Assembly (NCBI GenBank): GCA_002778195.1
Contig: PCDI01000001.1
Coordinates: forward strand, 992,001-1,056,000
Direction: 5' to 3'
DNA from: Raffaelea ambrosiae
Taxonomy: Eukaryota; Ascomycota; Sordariomycetes; Ophiostomatales; Ophiostomataceae
DNA length: 64,000 bases
This document shows positions 20,427 through 32,314 of this stretch, piece after piece (positions within the stretch are counted from its first letter, which is position 1; the number at the start of each line of letters is the position of its first letter). The position numbers and the translations under genes are program-made. The notes under the pieces are model-generated. The model was not told the origin of the DNA. It did not search any database and worked only from the letters and a program-made list of their open reading frames with translations.

Positions 20427-21059
20427 CTACACATCGCAAAATCCTACCGCCAAGGCCCCCGTGCTCCCCTTGTGTGGTCGGCGCACTGCACCAGGACTGT
20501 GCATAGGCTGGCTGGCTGTCCGTTTCGGACGAAAACTCCGTCCTGGACCCTGAGCTGCGCTGGCCCCAATGACGAAGCTGGCGTCCGGGTTGGTGGCCAC
20601 ACTGTGCAAGTGCAATCTGATGTGGTACTCTGGAAGCGACATTGCTCTCTGCCAGGTGACCGGCTTCTCAGTCTGCTGGGCCTCTTCATCTTCATCTTTC
20701 CCATCCTCATCCCCCTCACATTTATGGGCGTCCCCACTCGAAGGAGGTCTTGAGGAAGACGACTCCGAGGACGAATACTCTGTGGGTGCGGGTTTGGGAG
20801 ACCCCACCAAGGTCGTCGACTTGAATCCCCGAGAGGGCACTGGTTCTTCCAAAGACAACTGGTTTGCAGGTGGCTGTAGACGGGGCGACTGTGCCACCAT
20901 GGATGGCTGGGCCACCGGCGATGGCGGCGCCAGCTGCCTGTCCGCGGAACGAATGGGGGCGGACACCACCCCGGCGGATTTAGACAGCCGCCGGCGCTTT
21001 GCCGGCGAGGTCACCCGGTCCCGGTCTAGAGTGTGCTTCTCTGGACGCTGTGTGGCAGC

Positions 21060-21104
<45 letters not shown>

Positions 21105-22974
21105 TGCCCGGCCTGGCCTGGCAGCTGGCTCGACAGGAGCGGGTTCCGGCGGCGGAGAAGGCAACGGAAAGCCTTGGCCATCCACGGGAGGCTGGAGAAC
21201 AGGGGAGCCTGCCCGCGGCGTTGCTCCACCGTCACACAGGTCTTCTTCTTCTTCTTCTGTGCCGTCGCTGTCCGGGCGGACAAACAGCAGTTCGGCCGCA
21301 CCCAGCTGCAGGCACGCGTGCGCTGAGCGGCGCTGATCTGGATCCATCCGCACCATGTACCGAGCCAGAAACTGGCCCAGGGTGCCTTGGCTCTGCTCCA
21401 CAGCGGCGGCCATGCTCCTGCAGACGTCTAGAGTCGCCGCCCCGTCGCACAGCAAGCTGTGCACGCTGTCTGGCAGTCCGTAGGCGAGGCCGAATACGGT
21501 GACGCCGAAAGACCAGATGTCCACCTTGGACGTGTACTTGTGGGCAGACTTTCTCCGGCACACCTCGGGGGCCATATACCCGCGTGTTCCAATGCCGTGC
21601 GTCGTGATGTCATCGCCTTTGTCCTTGGAGTAGCCCAGGTCGGCCAGCTTGACGTGAATCAGGCCGGTCCTGTCAGGAGGGCCAGGGTTGTGGGCGCCCT
21701 CCTCACGGCGGTATTGCACCAGGATGTTGCCAGGCTTGATGTCGCGGTGGCAGACCGGCGGGTTGAGGCCATGGAGCCACGTCAGCGCCTTCAAGCCCTG
21801 CTCCAGAACAGCCAGGACCTCATCAGTGGAAAGAGGCCTATGGCGGTGCTGGCTGTCCAGTGTCCCCTCGGGCGCGTAGTCGAGGTCGATGAAGGGGGTG
21901 GGCTCCATGGAGCCCTGTATCATTTGCACGACAAAGCGGCCAAAGTCTTGCCCCTCGACGGTCTCTTGGGAGGCCTGGGTGTGTTAGCTTTTGTGGACGG
22001 CCCTGGAGGCTTGCTNNNNNNNNNNNNNNNNNNNNGGGGGGGGGGGGGGGGGGGCAGTTGCTGCTTACCTCTGTCACCCGTCGGAGCAAGCTGATTTCAG
22101 ACTCCCAGTACTTGGTCGCGAGGGGCGTGAGGAACTGCCGGCTGCATTTTTTCCTGGCAAAGTACGTGCCCTGGCTGACGTCGTACATGAGTTTGACGTA
22201 TGCAGTGGCTCCGCTGCCGAGAGATTCGTCAGACTCGATGGCGATGGGGCCTTGGCCGATGGTCTGCACACCGCTCGGAAGCGCTGTCGTGTTGCCTGAA
22301 AAGGCCATAGGCTGCAGATCAAGATCAGACACCACAGACTCCCTCACCTGGGTGCGGAACGCGGCCACTCGGGCCTGGTATTCGGGAGAGGTGTGGTCCA
22401 CCGCGGGAACGACGACGCGAAACGCTATGTTAGGGTGGGGGTACAGGACAATGGCATCACAGTAATGCTGTAGATAGTCTGTGCCGGAAAGGATCCACGA
22501 GAATCCCCTTCGCTTTTCGCCGCCGGCCCCGTTGTAGGTCACGGCACTACCAAAGCCAGGATGGTTTGGCCCCCGCAAATCCTTGTAGACGAGGCGGCCC
22601 TGGTCGTCGAACGTGATGAGACCATGGAGGGCGCTTACGCCTCTGAATGTACGTTGTGAAGGGACAACAATATCGCACTGGAGTTTTGAGGTCCCGATGA
22701 AGAGGCCTTGCTGGCTTTTCCTCTCATGGGTCCAGAGAAACTCGAAATGGTCGGCGTCTCTCCAGCCACCTTCTGGTTCCGGCCAAGGTAGGGGGGTACT
22801 GCCGGGGGGGGCGGTTTCGCCGTCGGTCTGGGCATCCTCGTCGGCGGCGGCTGTACGAGTAGAGCGCACGACGAACATTGCGTTCTCCTGGTTCTCGAGA
22901 AGGGTGGATGCGTTGGCATGCCGTCCAACAAAGGCCACGGGGTACAGCGCGAAGATCAAGTTCTCGTCGGCCAT
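20427..22974 (-). CDS. FHA-domain protein kinase
   Basis: Two exons, 22069-22974 and 20427-21974, join in phase to give 817 aa. The intron 21975-22068 has GTAAGC, GCTAAC and CAG and contains the 20-N assembly gap. An FHA-like fold lies near residues 85-155 (GTSKLQCDIVVP, GVSALHGLITFD, DLRGPNHP). A kinase domain follows: glycine loop LGSGATAYVKL (about 245), FARKKC lysine, HRDIKPGN (about 378), then LADLGYSKD where DFG is expected, GTRGYMAPEV and DIWSFGVTVFGL. The FHA-kinase order recalls Rad53/Cds1/Dun1, but similarity is weak and the DLG variant is noteworthy. The C-terminal 300 residues are disordered, with a poly-Ala run. The role is probably phospho-dependent signalling; the pathway cannot be named. 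Confidence 0.8.
21061..21103. repeat. (GCA)14 trinucleotide repeat encoding poly-Ala
   Basis: About fourteen GCA units, read on the minus strand as GCT codons, form the Ala tract in the tail of the FHA-kinase. Its length is likely to vary between strains. Confidence 0.9.
22016..22054. other. Assembly gap (20 N) followed by a G19 tract
   Basis: N bases occupy 22016-22035 and are followed directly by nineteen G. Both lie inside the FHA-kinase intron, so the protein is not affected unless the gap hides more sequence. Confidence 0.95.
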
Positions 22975-23514
22975 GACGATTCAGAGAGATGGCATAAAGA
23001 ACGAGAAAATCCTACGAGGAAAGCAGACGGGAAAAGAGATAAATTGAGGAGAGGGGGAGCCCACAACGTCAGACATATGTCCTCCAGGGACACATGCCAA
23101 CACACAAGTCTTGCAAATGGGGGAAATGATGGAAGCGCGCGGCTACCTGCCATGTTGAAACGTCAGAGACATCGAAACTTGAGCAGCCCAGACCAATCGT
23201 CAACCTGCACGCACCGTGGTGGGTGTGGCCGGCCTACATACCCCTTCTGCACAGCTGCCTGAAATACCGGGCTTCATCTCTGTATAAGTTCTGGCTTTTT
23301 CGCCAGCATCTGCTTCCAATCATGCTTTTGTCCCAATTCAAAAAAGCTATTGTTTCCGCAAACTCTCACGAGATTCATTGATTGGCCAGGTTGAACGCGT
23401 GATCACGTGACCGATCTGGATTTCTTAAGCGCCTTCCATATTGATTGACTGCCTGCTCACATCTTGCCTAGCTCACAAAGCGCACTGGCAACGAGCCAGA
23501 CGCCATACAACAAG
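22975..23514. promoter_or_regulatory. Shared divergent promoter with a TCACGTGA palindrome
   Basis: This 540-bp region separates the minus-strand FHA-kinase (ATG 22974) and the plus-strand gene (ATG 23515). An 8-bp palindrome TCACGTGA at 23403-23410, an E-box/Cbf1-type core, lies about 105 bp before the plus-strand ATG. No other gene is seen. Confidence 0.4.
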
Positions 23515-25011
23515 ATGCCGACTTCTTACCTGGCCAGCGACCTGGCCAATCTCGACGACGAGCAACTCGACAAGTTCCTCGAGGAAAATGGACGAACCAT
23601 CGTGGTCAAGGACATTTTCAACCTGCCGCAGTCTTTGCTTCAACGGCTGAGGTGAGAATCCAGGAGACCTGCATTACACCTTCTGCTCCCTTTTTCTTCT
23701 TCTTCTGCTAAGACTACAAACAGGGATAGGATGAATCCAGAAAGATACGGCGCGTCTTCACGACCAGTCGACATGGACCAAGTGGCGGCTAAGCTCGCTG
23801 CGGGTCTAACCAGGAGCCAACGACGCAGCGCCACCCCGGAATCCGAGTCATGCTTCGAACCTGAGGAGCTGGTCGAAAAACGCATAGAGTGGGAACAATC
23901 GGCGCACGAAAAACTTGTCCGCGATGGCGGCCGTCCCATGTACCCCATCGACAAACTGCGCGCCGTTGCCGAAGACCCAGAGGGCCATAAAGATCTGTTC
24001 CTCCCTTTGTATGACATCTGGCCCAGGAGCGATGGGACCAAGGAAGTGACGTGGTTCCTGGTGTTTGGTGAGCAGCTGGATTTGTGGAATGATTTCAGAG
24101 AGGAACAAAGAAAGTGCAGGGAGTCGGAGGAGCGATTTTCTTCGTTTTGCACGAATGCCCCAAAGTTGCTCGAGATGGTGGGATTCACGCGTCCGGTTGC
24201 CTTTGACATGGACGCATCGCGCCAGGATAAGCTGACTACGTGGATTGAGTCGGTGGTCTCCATCTGCTACAAATTCTACCGAAAGCCCAGGAGGTTTCTG
24301 CCCCGGTACCAGAAGGAGAAAGACCAGCCTTGGGCAACCTACCTCAATTGGACTCTGGATCAGATACCGTTGGTCGAAGAGGAGATGGCGCAAGAAGAGA
24401 AGGCCAAGGCAGGACTGGCCGCAGCTCCGGGTGCATCCGAAGCTCCATCGTCCCCTGCCACTCGCAAGCGACTCCGAGAGGAGGATAACCTTGCGGCTGC
24501 GCAGCAACCTGGCCAAGGCAGAGAGGGCAGCACAAAGAGGGCCCGAACATCGCTCGGGCCAGACGTGCCGGCAGCTTCGGAGACTGCTGCCGAGACGACA
24601 AAGGCTGCGACCAAGCGGCCATCTGCTGCAAAGAACACAGCAGCCAGCACCTCGACACGGCCCCGGCGTTCTCTGCGGAGACCAACACCGCAACCGACAC
24701 CCGCTGTCGCCGCTTCTGCGGCTGGCGCTGCTGCCGCAGATCCTGCTGTCGCATCGAAGCCACTGCGCCGCAGCAGCCGAATTGCAGATCTCCAGGAAAA
24801 GAAGCTCTTGGCGGAAAGGGCAGCTGCCGCTGCTGCCAAGCCGAAGCCTTCTCTTCCAACCGCAAAGCCGAGAAAGGCACCGAAAACAGCGAAAGCAGCG
24901 AAACAAAAGAGCGCGCCAGCTGCCCAACCAGCGGCAAGAAAGAAAAGGTCGCCAACAAAGGCAGCTGCTCCGAGAACGCGCAAAGACGCCACGAAGGCAA
25001 GAAGAAAGTAA
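23515..25011 (+). CDS. Uncharacterised protein with basic Ala/Lys/Arg tail
   Basis: Exons 23515-23651 and 23724-25011 join in phase (AG|G) to give 474 aa. The intron has GTGAGA, CTAAGAC and CAG. Residues 1-235 look folded (MPTSYLASDLANLDDEQLDK, DIWPRSDGTKEVTWFLVFGE, FYRKPRRFLPRY, PWATYLNWTLDQIP). The rest is Ala/Lys/Arg/Pro-rich, with RKRLREEDN, RRSLRRPTPQP, LRRSSRIADLQEKK and a run of KAPKTAKAAKQK-type repeats like histone H1 tails. I do not recognise a family. Basic patches suggest a nuclear, DNA- or chromatin-associated protein, which is inference. Its promoter is shared with the FHA-kinase. Confidence 0.75.
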
Positions 25012-25953
25012 AAGAAAAGGCGCCGAGACAAAGTCACGACAGTCTCCTCCACAGAGCCGCGGGCGGCGTGGAAAGAAGGAGCTGGCCAGAGGGTGAGGAT
25101 CGGCGATGGCCGATGGAGGCCGTGAACAATGAGCACATTTGGCTGTTTTTTTTCCCTTTTTCTTTTGTTTTTGTTCTGACATATTGGATTTGGGGTATGG
25201 ATTACGGGACATGGGACATGGGATACCACACAGCCACGTTTTGTCTTTTTTCTCCCCTGGAACATGCAATACCCCATCACGATGACACACTGACCTCGTT
25301 ACTGAGGATGATTGAATATGAAATTGAACTTGCACAAATGCACCGCTCAGTGATCTTTCTCTTCTTTCTTTATTTGTAGGCGCCAAACTCGGGACTTGCT
25401 TGAAACAGACAGGCTTTGGGTAGATAAGCCGTTCATGGCACGGCCAGTCCAGCAGCGAACAATATCGTCGTTGTCTGCCACCATCTCCTTGAAGCTTGGA
25501 TTCGCTCGCATCGCAACATGAATTACGCTGTTGCTGCCATTGGCAGCGGCATGCTGATCACCAGGGTGGCCTGGCGACGTACGGGAAGAAGTTGTACTTT
25601 GTCCACAGCATAGTCAGCCGTGATAATAATCACCCACTGGCTTGGTTCTCGTTATTTGGCCACTCGGACACTAAACTTTGAAATACGTGCCTCCGACATT
25701 TAGCCCACTGTATGTTGATACCGATGTCATGGCCGGCGATCTTCCGTGTACAGACGGCACTTTGCAATGCTCCTTTGATTGACCATTGTCCAAGAAATAA
25801 TTACCTGATCTAAACACAAAAAAAGCTGCTATAAAAGCAAGAGGGTCTGACACATCGCCACGCTATTCTGTCTCTTCAACCCATGTTCCTCCAAAATACC
25901 ATCTCCTGGATCCATCGGTTGGGTCAATTTCACCCATGAAATCTAGCTGCTGA
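25012..25953. other. Convergent intergenic region
   Basis: This is the 3' flanks of the basic-tailed protein gene and the AA8 gene. A minus frame ending at 25863 (IDPTDGSRRWYFGG, TWVEETE) looks protein-like and could be an alternative last exon of the AA8 gene. Otherwise no gene is seen. Confidence 0.5.
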
Positions 25954-26518
25954 TCACCTCCGCTGCTGGCTTGGCCGCATACGAGGGGGAAACAACTGAG
26001 CAAATTTGGCACTCCGTGGCTTTGGTGCGGCCGCGCCCTTGGGCGCCGTTGCATTCGTGCCGTTGGTGCTGGGCGGCGTGGGTGCAGGTGGCTGGCTGCC
26101 CGGCGTCGACAGCTTGGCAATGGTGGCGTTGAAGTCGGCGTTGGCACCGGTCGGGAAATCGTGGATCCAGTGGCCGATGAGGTCGTGGATGCTGAAAGCG
26201 GACGCGTTGTTGCTCGGGTCGTTGACGGGGGCGGCTGCATACGCGAACGCGAGCGGGTTCTGGGCGGTGGCGTCGAGGCTCGTGATGCCGGTGTCTTCGT
26301 CGCCCCAGAGCGAGCAGCCGGAGCACTTGGCCGTGACCTGGAAGTGGGTGTCGTTGACAAACGTGCCGACGGGGAAGATGGTGTACTGGGCCAGGTCATA
26401 GCCGGGGGGTACGAAGTAGCCACTGAGAGGAGTCAGACATTGAAGAGACACAACAAGGATCCAAAGAAATGAAAAAAGAAGAGAAGAAAGAGAGAAAAGA
26501 GAAAAGAGAAAAGAGAAA

Positions 26519-26550
<32 letters not shown>

Positions 26551-27044
26551 AAAAAAAAAAAAAAAGAAAATGAAAATGAAAATGAAAATGAAAAAGAAAA
26601 AGAAAAAAAAAAGAAAAAAAGACGCTATAAGGACGGGGTGTAGACTTACTATGCCATCCGCGAGGACAGAACAACGTTGTTGCCGTTTTCCCAGACAATG
26701 GCGAGAGGGTTGTAGGTCATGGAACCGCCCCAGGCCAAGCCGACCCAGCCGACCGACTTGGGCGAGGAGATCTGGACGATCACGTCGTAGTTGGTGCCGG
26801 CGACAACCTTGTCCGGAATGGCGACCCGGAAGGCGATGCCCTTGTCGTTGACAAACTGAGAGTACGTCACGCCGGTCTCGGTGTCGACATACTTGGACGA
26901 GTCGATCTGGGCGATGGCTGTGGGGGTTGTTAGACCATGTGTGTTTTCTTTGATTTGCTTTTATTCGGATTCTCTGTTTGTTCTCAAAAACGTACCTGAA
27001 CCTGCCAAGGCAGCCACAGTGGCTGCCGAATGGAACCAACGCAT
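25954..27044 (-). CDS. Secreted cellobiose dehydrogenase-type cytochrome b domain protein (AA8)
   Basis: Exons 26996-27044, 26650-26917 and 25954-26422 join in phase. The first 20 residues (MRWFHSAATVAALAGSGAIA) form a signal peptide. The mature part matches the cytochrome domain of cellobiose dehydrogenase: VGLAWGGSMTYNPLAIVWEN, SSRMAYGYFVPPGYDLAQYT, a CSGC cysteine pair, and FSIHDLIGHWIHDF. In CDH the heme ligands are Met in the GG.M segment and His near the FS.H..FG segment; both have candidates here. No flavin dehydrogenase domain follows, so this is a stand-alone extracellular electron carrier that might feed LPMOs (inference). The Pro/Thr/Ala C-terminus ends at 25954, but an extra terminal intron is possible. 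Confidence 0.75.
26463..26625. repeat. Homopurine intronic tract (AAAAG/AATGAAA repeats)
   Basis: The plus strand is almost pure A/G (AAAGAGAAAAG, AAAAAG, then AATGAAAATGAAA). It lies inside intron 2 (26423-26649) of the AA8 gene, so the transcript has a long polypyrimidine stretch. The intron is 227 nt, several times the size of its neighbours. Confidence 0.85.
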
Positions 27045-29094
27045 AGCAGAAAGAAACGAGAGGGAGGCGGTAGAGTCCACTAAGAAATCCAGAAACCCGA
27101 CAGTCGACAGTCGACGCTCTTCAAGAAAGCCAGATGGCAGATTACAGAGAAGACTTGAAAAAATAAAAAAAATGAACAGATACAGATATACACAAATGAT
27201 CGTGAGAGAAAAAAACCAGAGCCAGATAACGAGGGACACAGAAAACTAGAGGCCACGAGAGAACAGGATGGAGAAACCTGGGCAGAGGAGGGAAAGGGGA
27301 ACGTGTTCAAATACCTTGAGAGAGGAAACCAAATAAAAAAAACCAGAGATGGTCCCGTCGAATTGATTGTGCCATTATTTGGTTCCCCTCTTATTTCTTC
27401 TTTGCACGTCATATAGCATCCAGACGCGGGTATGAAAAGCTATGGATTGGAAAGAGGAAGAACGAGATTGGTGACTCGCTTGGGACCACCTGGCCGGACG
27501 GGAGAAGAGCGAGCGGAACAGACAGGGGGGGTGGATGTAGGAAAAGAGAGGACGGAAGATACGTGCCATGTTCAACTGGCATAATGGCAGGTCCAAGAGG
27601 GGGGGGGTAACTGCGGATCTGTTTTGTGGAAGACTTTTTTTTTCTCACTTCCGTGCCAATATGGCTGAAGCAGGTCCCAGAGATGTGTAATGGGAGAAAG
27701 AAAAGGGGGCTTCCATGACGGCACGAGACATCCACCTGGGTCTCTGCCCCTTTGAAAGAGAGAAGAGCGGTCATCAGAGAGGCAGACACAAATGATTGGT
27801 TGCCGGTTAGAATGTTAGAATCCCTCCTTTGCCTGTAGCCTACGTGTTTTGAAGAATGATTCCGGTGCTGCAAGCTATTCACAATGCCCCCTTTTCGGCA
27901 AACATGCCGAGGCTTGGGTGTTCCAAAAGAATTCCTGGACGGGCCGACGAACGAGCCCACAAGTGACGCGAGTGGCAGAGACATGATGCAGGTGGCACGT
28001 AAGGCGGCAGTGCGCCCAGGAAAGTGTCATTGAAGAGCCAAGAGAATCCAAGATACAGACAATAGCTATCATTAAAGGCAAAGCAGGTCAACCAGAAATG
28101 TGACCGGTTCGTGGAAGCACGGAGATCGCCAGCCGGTTAAGGAAGTGGTGCAAAGAAGAAAGGGTAGAGGTGCAAAAAGGATAGCCGTGATTGGAGGGCT
28201 CGAAGACCATGGCAAGGTCTGGGCAGTTCAACGATATGGCCCGTTGCGGGAATGGAGGAGATCTGCAATCCAGATCTGCGGTCAGTGGCTGAAAGGGCCG
28301 TGCTGAGGAGGAGCTGTCCAATAACAGAAGGGCTTTACAAGGCATATGGCATCAGCGCCGCAAGCATGGCATTGCGACAAAGAGAAGGGGCAATAAAACA
28401 CAAGGGAGTCCATTTCGGGAAATCCCCGGAAGAGGTGCTGCTTCCACCGAAGAAGAACGGGACTTACAAGGAAGCAACTAGTTAGTGCACACGGAGGCAA
28501 TGGAGGACTGGGCGGTTTAGGCTAATGCAACCCAATCTACAGTGGCAGATTTGGACGGATGAGGCTTCCGAACAAGCGGAGGTAAACGGGGCGCGGAAGA
28601 GATAAGAGGAGGGAAGAGGAAGACACGAAAAAAAGCAGAGGGAGAGGCTTCCTGTCCAAAGACAAAGCGTTGTCAACGTTCTTCTGAAAAAAGCAATTGG
28701 GACGAAAAACGATCCGCTGCTGAGCCACGTGTCAGGCTGCACGGTGATCAAACATGCGACCAAAGAGCCAAGAAGCCAAGAGCCAAGAAACCTGGGTCCA
28801 TAATTGAGTGGTTACAATTAAGCTCGTCCTTGAAGCTCACCAAACGGTGGTCGTTGCCGGTGAGTATGGCTTCTTCGTATTGATATTATGATCCCCAGAC
28901 CTCTGCATAAGATCAAGTACAAAACATGCAAACGCAAGAAAGAAACAGTGAAAATACTGGAAAAAGAAATGCCCTATTGCAAGCCGCTATTTTATATGAC
29001 CGCCCCCAACTCCGGAGACAATGCAACATCCCCAAAAAAAAGAAAACCCCACCAAAAAAAAAAAAAATTCCCGAACAAAAACACCCAGCTTACA
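27045..29094. other. 2-kb intergenic region, no supported gene
   Basis: Upstream of the AA8 gene and downstream of the glycosyltransferase-like gene. A 191-codon minus frame (27409-27984) has no recognisable domain and unbiased codon use, and is left out. A GGCTAA hexamer (XlnR-type core) lies at 28520-28525, but 1.5 kb from the AA8 ATG. Confidence 0.5.
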
Positions 29095-30806
29095 TCATGG
29101 CCATACCGCCTTGGGACTGATTTGTGACCCCGGACAGATCAGGTGGCTCAGGTTGTCCTGGTAGTAGTCGTCGTCATACTTCCCGCGGACGACCGCCTTC
29201 CCGGCCTCGGGAAGGATGGCGCGCCGCACGGCCAACTGCATGCTGAAGCTGCTGATGGCAAACCCCTGGAACTTGGCGCTGTGGACCAACACCTCAAAGT
29301 CGACCAGGGCCTGTTGGTCCCACGCGAGCGCATCCAGCGCCGCACGCTCCTTCGCGTCGTCGAGCAGGTCGCGCTTGGTGAGCACAACGAGGCCGGCACG
29401 CGCGGCGTCTCGCTTGAAGCGCGCGCGGTGCTCCGCCGAGCCCGTGGCCAGGTAGATGTGCGTGAGGTTGTGCTTCTGGGCCTCGGCCAGGTAGAGCGGC
29501 GCCTGCGCCTCGTAGCCGGGCCAGTCTTCCGCCGCGGCATCGGCGGCCACGCGCAGGTGGGCGCCCAAGAAGCCATCCTCTGCCAGGCGGCCCGAGCCGC
29601 TGCCCGTGCCGCTGGCCGTGCTGTTGGCCGTGCCGCTGGCCTTGCCTGTTGTCGTTCCCGACAAGCCCGGCAACAAGATTGCGTCGGCCACCGTGGCCCG
29701 GCCAGTCATCTGTTCGAGGTTCCACAGAGCGGCAGCCGCCAGACGCCGCGCATCCTCCCTGCAGCGAAACAGGCGCGGAAACGCGGCGGTCAAGGCAGGC
29801 GGGTCGACGTCGTGGTTCCACTGAAACAAGGCACGCTCTTGTACGACACGCACAGGGGCCGCGGCCGACAGCCGGGGGGGCTTGTCCCCTGCCGCCACCA
29901 ACTGCGTGGCCAGCCAGTCGTCGAATCCCGCGCGCCAGGTCGTCGGGTCCATGATCAGCAGGTCGTCGATCGCAAACGTCTTGACGGATTTGGGATCCAG
30001 AGACAACGTCCTCGCCGACGGGCTCACCACCGCAGGCGGCAGATCCGCATCCGATACAGCCACGCGCATCTGCGGGCACACGTCCTGCCATGACGAGACG
30101 AAGTAGTCGGTGTCGAACAAGCTGGACAGACTCAGCGAGGAGTCGTTGCTGTATAAGTCGATGAGATTGTCGGAGCGGACGCCGATTCGGGGGAGAACCA
30201 ATGTGGTTGCTGCATCGTGGTCAATTGACAGAAGAAGAAGGAAAAGAAAAAGAAAAAGAATCGAACAATCGAACAATAAAACAAGAAGATGAAAAAGGAA
30301 GAAGAAAATGAAGAAAAAGGAAAGAGAAGAGAAAAAAGAAAATGAAGAGAAAAAGGAAAGAGATCCAACATACCTCCAGCTTCCAGAGCATACCGTACGC
30401 AGTGCTGCCAAATGTTCACCAGGTTCCCAAAGCCGCCCACAGCCAGCGCGCACTGCCAGACCAGGCCTTCCTGGAACTGCGTGTCCTGGCACTTTTGACG
30501 TATGGGCTCGGGATCCAGCAGTCCTTCCACGGGATGGTCGAGGACGGCGCGGACATATTGCTCTTTGGACAGCGAGGCTCGGTATGCGTCCGGATCGTGA
30601 AGAAGACGGTGGTAGTGGTGCCAGTACATGCCAAGGCCGCACACGATGGTGATCACCGCAGCGGACAGAGCCAAGGCGATTGCGTACACGGGCACGTACG
30701 TGCGGATTTTCCGACCCACCCGTGGTGCTGCGTTGCTGGTGGGCAATAGCTTGTATTTTGCTTCGCCCGAGCGAGCCAAGCCGTTCCAGATATTGCGGAG
30801 ATCCAT
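29095..30806 (-). CDS. Type II membrane protein, O-fucosyltransferase-like glycosyltransferase
   Basis: Exons 30374-30806 and 29095-30209 join as G|CA to give about 515 aa. The first ~45 residues are cytosolic and basic, followed by one transmembrane segment (TYVPVYAIALALSAAVITIV), so a Golgi type II topology is likely. The lumenal part carries WQCALAVGGFGNLVNIWQHC, GATTLVLPRIGVRS, a catalytic-like FLGAHLRVAADA..DWPGYE block, and YLAEAQKHNLTHIYLATGSA. The order LPRI.R, then GxHLR, then IYLATG matches fungal GDP-fucose O-fucosyltransferase-like proteins (GT65/GT68 type fold). The substrate cannot be deduced. An inserted Gly/Ser/Thr stretch (GTANSTASGTGSGSG) interrupts the domain. Confidence 0.65.
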
Positions 30807-31701
30807 GATAACGAACAAGAACCGAAACGATGGGGGGGAAAAGAATTGAGAGTGCAAAAAGGAAAAGAAAAGAAAAGAGGGTGAAGAGAAGATTAAAAAA
30901 ACAGAAAGGATCCAAAGAGAAGAGAGAAGTCCCAAAACGCCACAAAATGCCCCCCGGCGAAAGGAAGAGAGAACGAGACGGCGCAACAAGGAATGGATAC
31001 CGCGTAAGGCGCATACGTATGCACTACCGCACACGCACTGTTCCTTGTCGACTGAGATCGCAGGGCGCTTGCATGTTCGAATCCCAACGACAAGGATCCG
31101 ATGAGCGTACGTATGGGCAGAGTTGCAATGACTTGTCCATTGAAACAAGCCCCCCCCCACAACACGTTCCAATACGCCCCCATCCGGCCACTTCGTTTGT
31201 CTCGTCTGGCTCAGGAACAATGACGGCAGGCCTTTCATCCATGGCCGCCAAACCTGTCCGCCTTTCCCACCAATGACCTGCCGAGTACGTTACGGCGCGC
31301 AGCATCTCGTCCGGCCGATGTTCGATGTTCCCTTTGTGTGGCCGAAGCCACCTGCATCCTTCTGCCAAAATCCTGACGAGAGCCTTTGTCAAGTGCGGCA
31401 ACGGGCCACAAAACGTCACTGCCCGTGCCTGCATCAAGAGGGTCCACCGCGCCGTGACAGAAACTGGCCTCTCCACCCGTTCGTCTTGGTCCCAAACGTC
31501 CCCCCCTCCCCCCTGTTGCGGGCCGGCATGTCTGGCCGGCGCCTGGCTCCTCATCGCGGCCGGCGCTTACTCGCTCTGGGGGACACCCGTCTGAAAATAG
31601 GAAATAAAAAAAGACAAGCAATCTTGGCAGCAACGGGGAGCCGCCATCAGCAACGTAGGCTCCCAGCACTGCCACTGCCACGGCTCCTACTTTCTACAAA
31701 T

Positions 31702-31729
31702 CAGATGTCGGCGCTTGCGCCGACATCTG
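31702..31729. repeat. Perfect hairpin, 13-bp arms and 2-nt loop
   Basis: CAGATGTCGGCGC, TT, GCGCCGACATCTG. All thirteen arm positions pair. It would form a stable RNA hairpin or cruciform. Confidence 0.95.
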
Positions 31730-31772
31730 CCAAAACGGACGTGCCAAGAGCGGTCTTTGGAACGGACCACGG

Positions 31773-31799
31773 GAGAGAGAGAGAGAGAGAGAGAGAGAG
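31773..31799. repeat. (GA)13 microsatellite
   Basis: Uninterrupted GA dinucleotides followed by a GTGTGTGCGTGTGTGTG stretch. Confidence 0.9.
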
Positions 31800-32314
31800 C
31801 GTGTGTGCGTGTGTGTGCAGGTGTCTGTGGAATCCAGTCTCGGGGAAGGCGTCATGTATATGTACGGAATACGAATGATTACGATCGCTGGACGGCCTGT
31901 AGCGTCCGCAAGTTTGGTGTGATGTGCACCTCAGCAGGATTTTGGGTAGCGGCTTACCAGATACCACAGTTTACAGAAACGTTTGCGCTAAAACATGACC
32001 AACTTACACCGTACACAATAATCGTAGAGGTTCTTTTGACAGGGGTGTCCTCTCAGCCTTGGCCTGGCAGGTGCGCAAATGGAATACCAATCGAGGTTGT
32101 TTTAGAACCTGTCCAAGGGAAACTAGCTGCTTAACTTGAAACTGTCAAAACAGTGGAGAGACGTCTTTCATCAGCAGTAAAGTTGGCAGGTAGGAAATTC
32201 TATAATAGAAAACCCACGCACCTCTCTTGGTCCATCAAGAGAAAGAAAGGGGTGGATAACTAAGCAAATGACGACGACAGGCGGTTGTTGGCTGCAGACG
32301 GCGGCGCAATCCGA

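Noticed and set aside
27409..27984. 191-codon minus-strand ORF
   Set aside because: No recognisable domain, no codon bias and no splice or promoter signals; probably chance.
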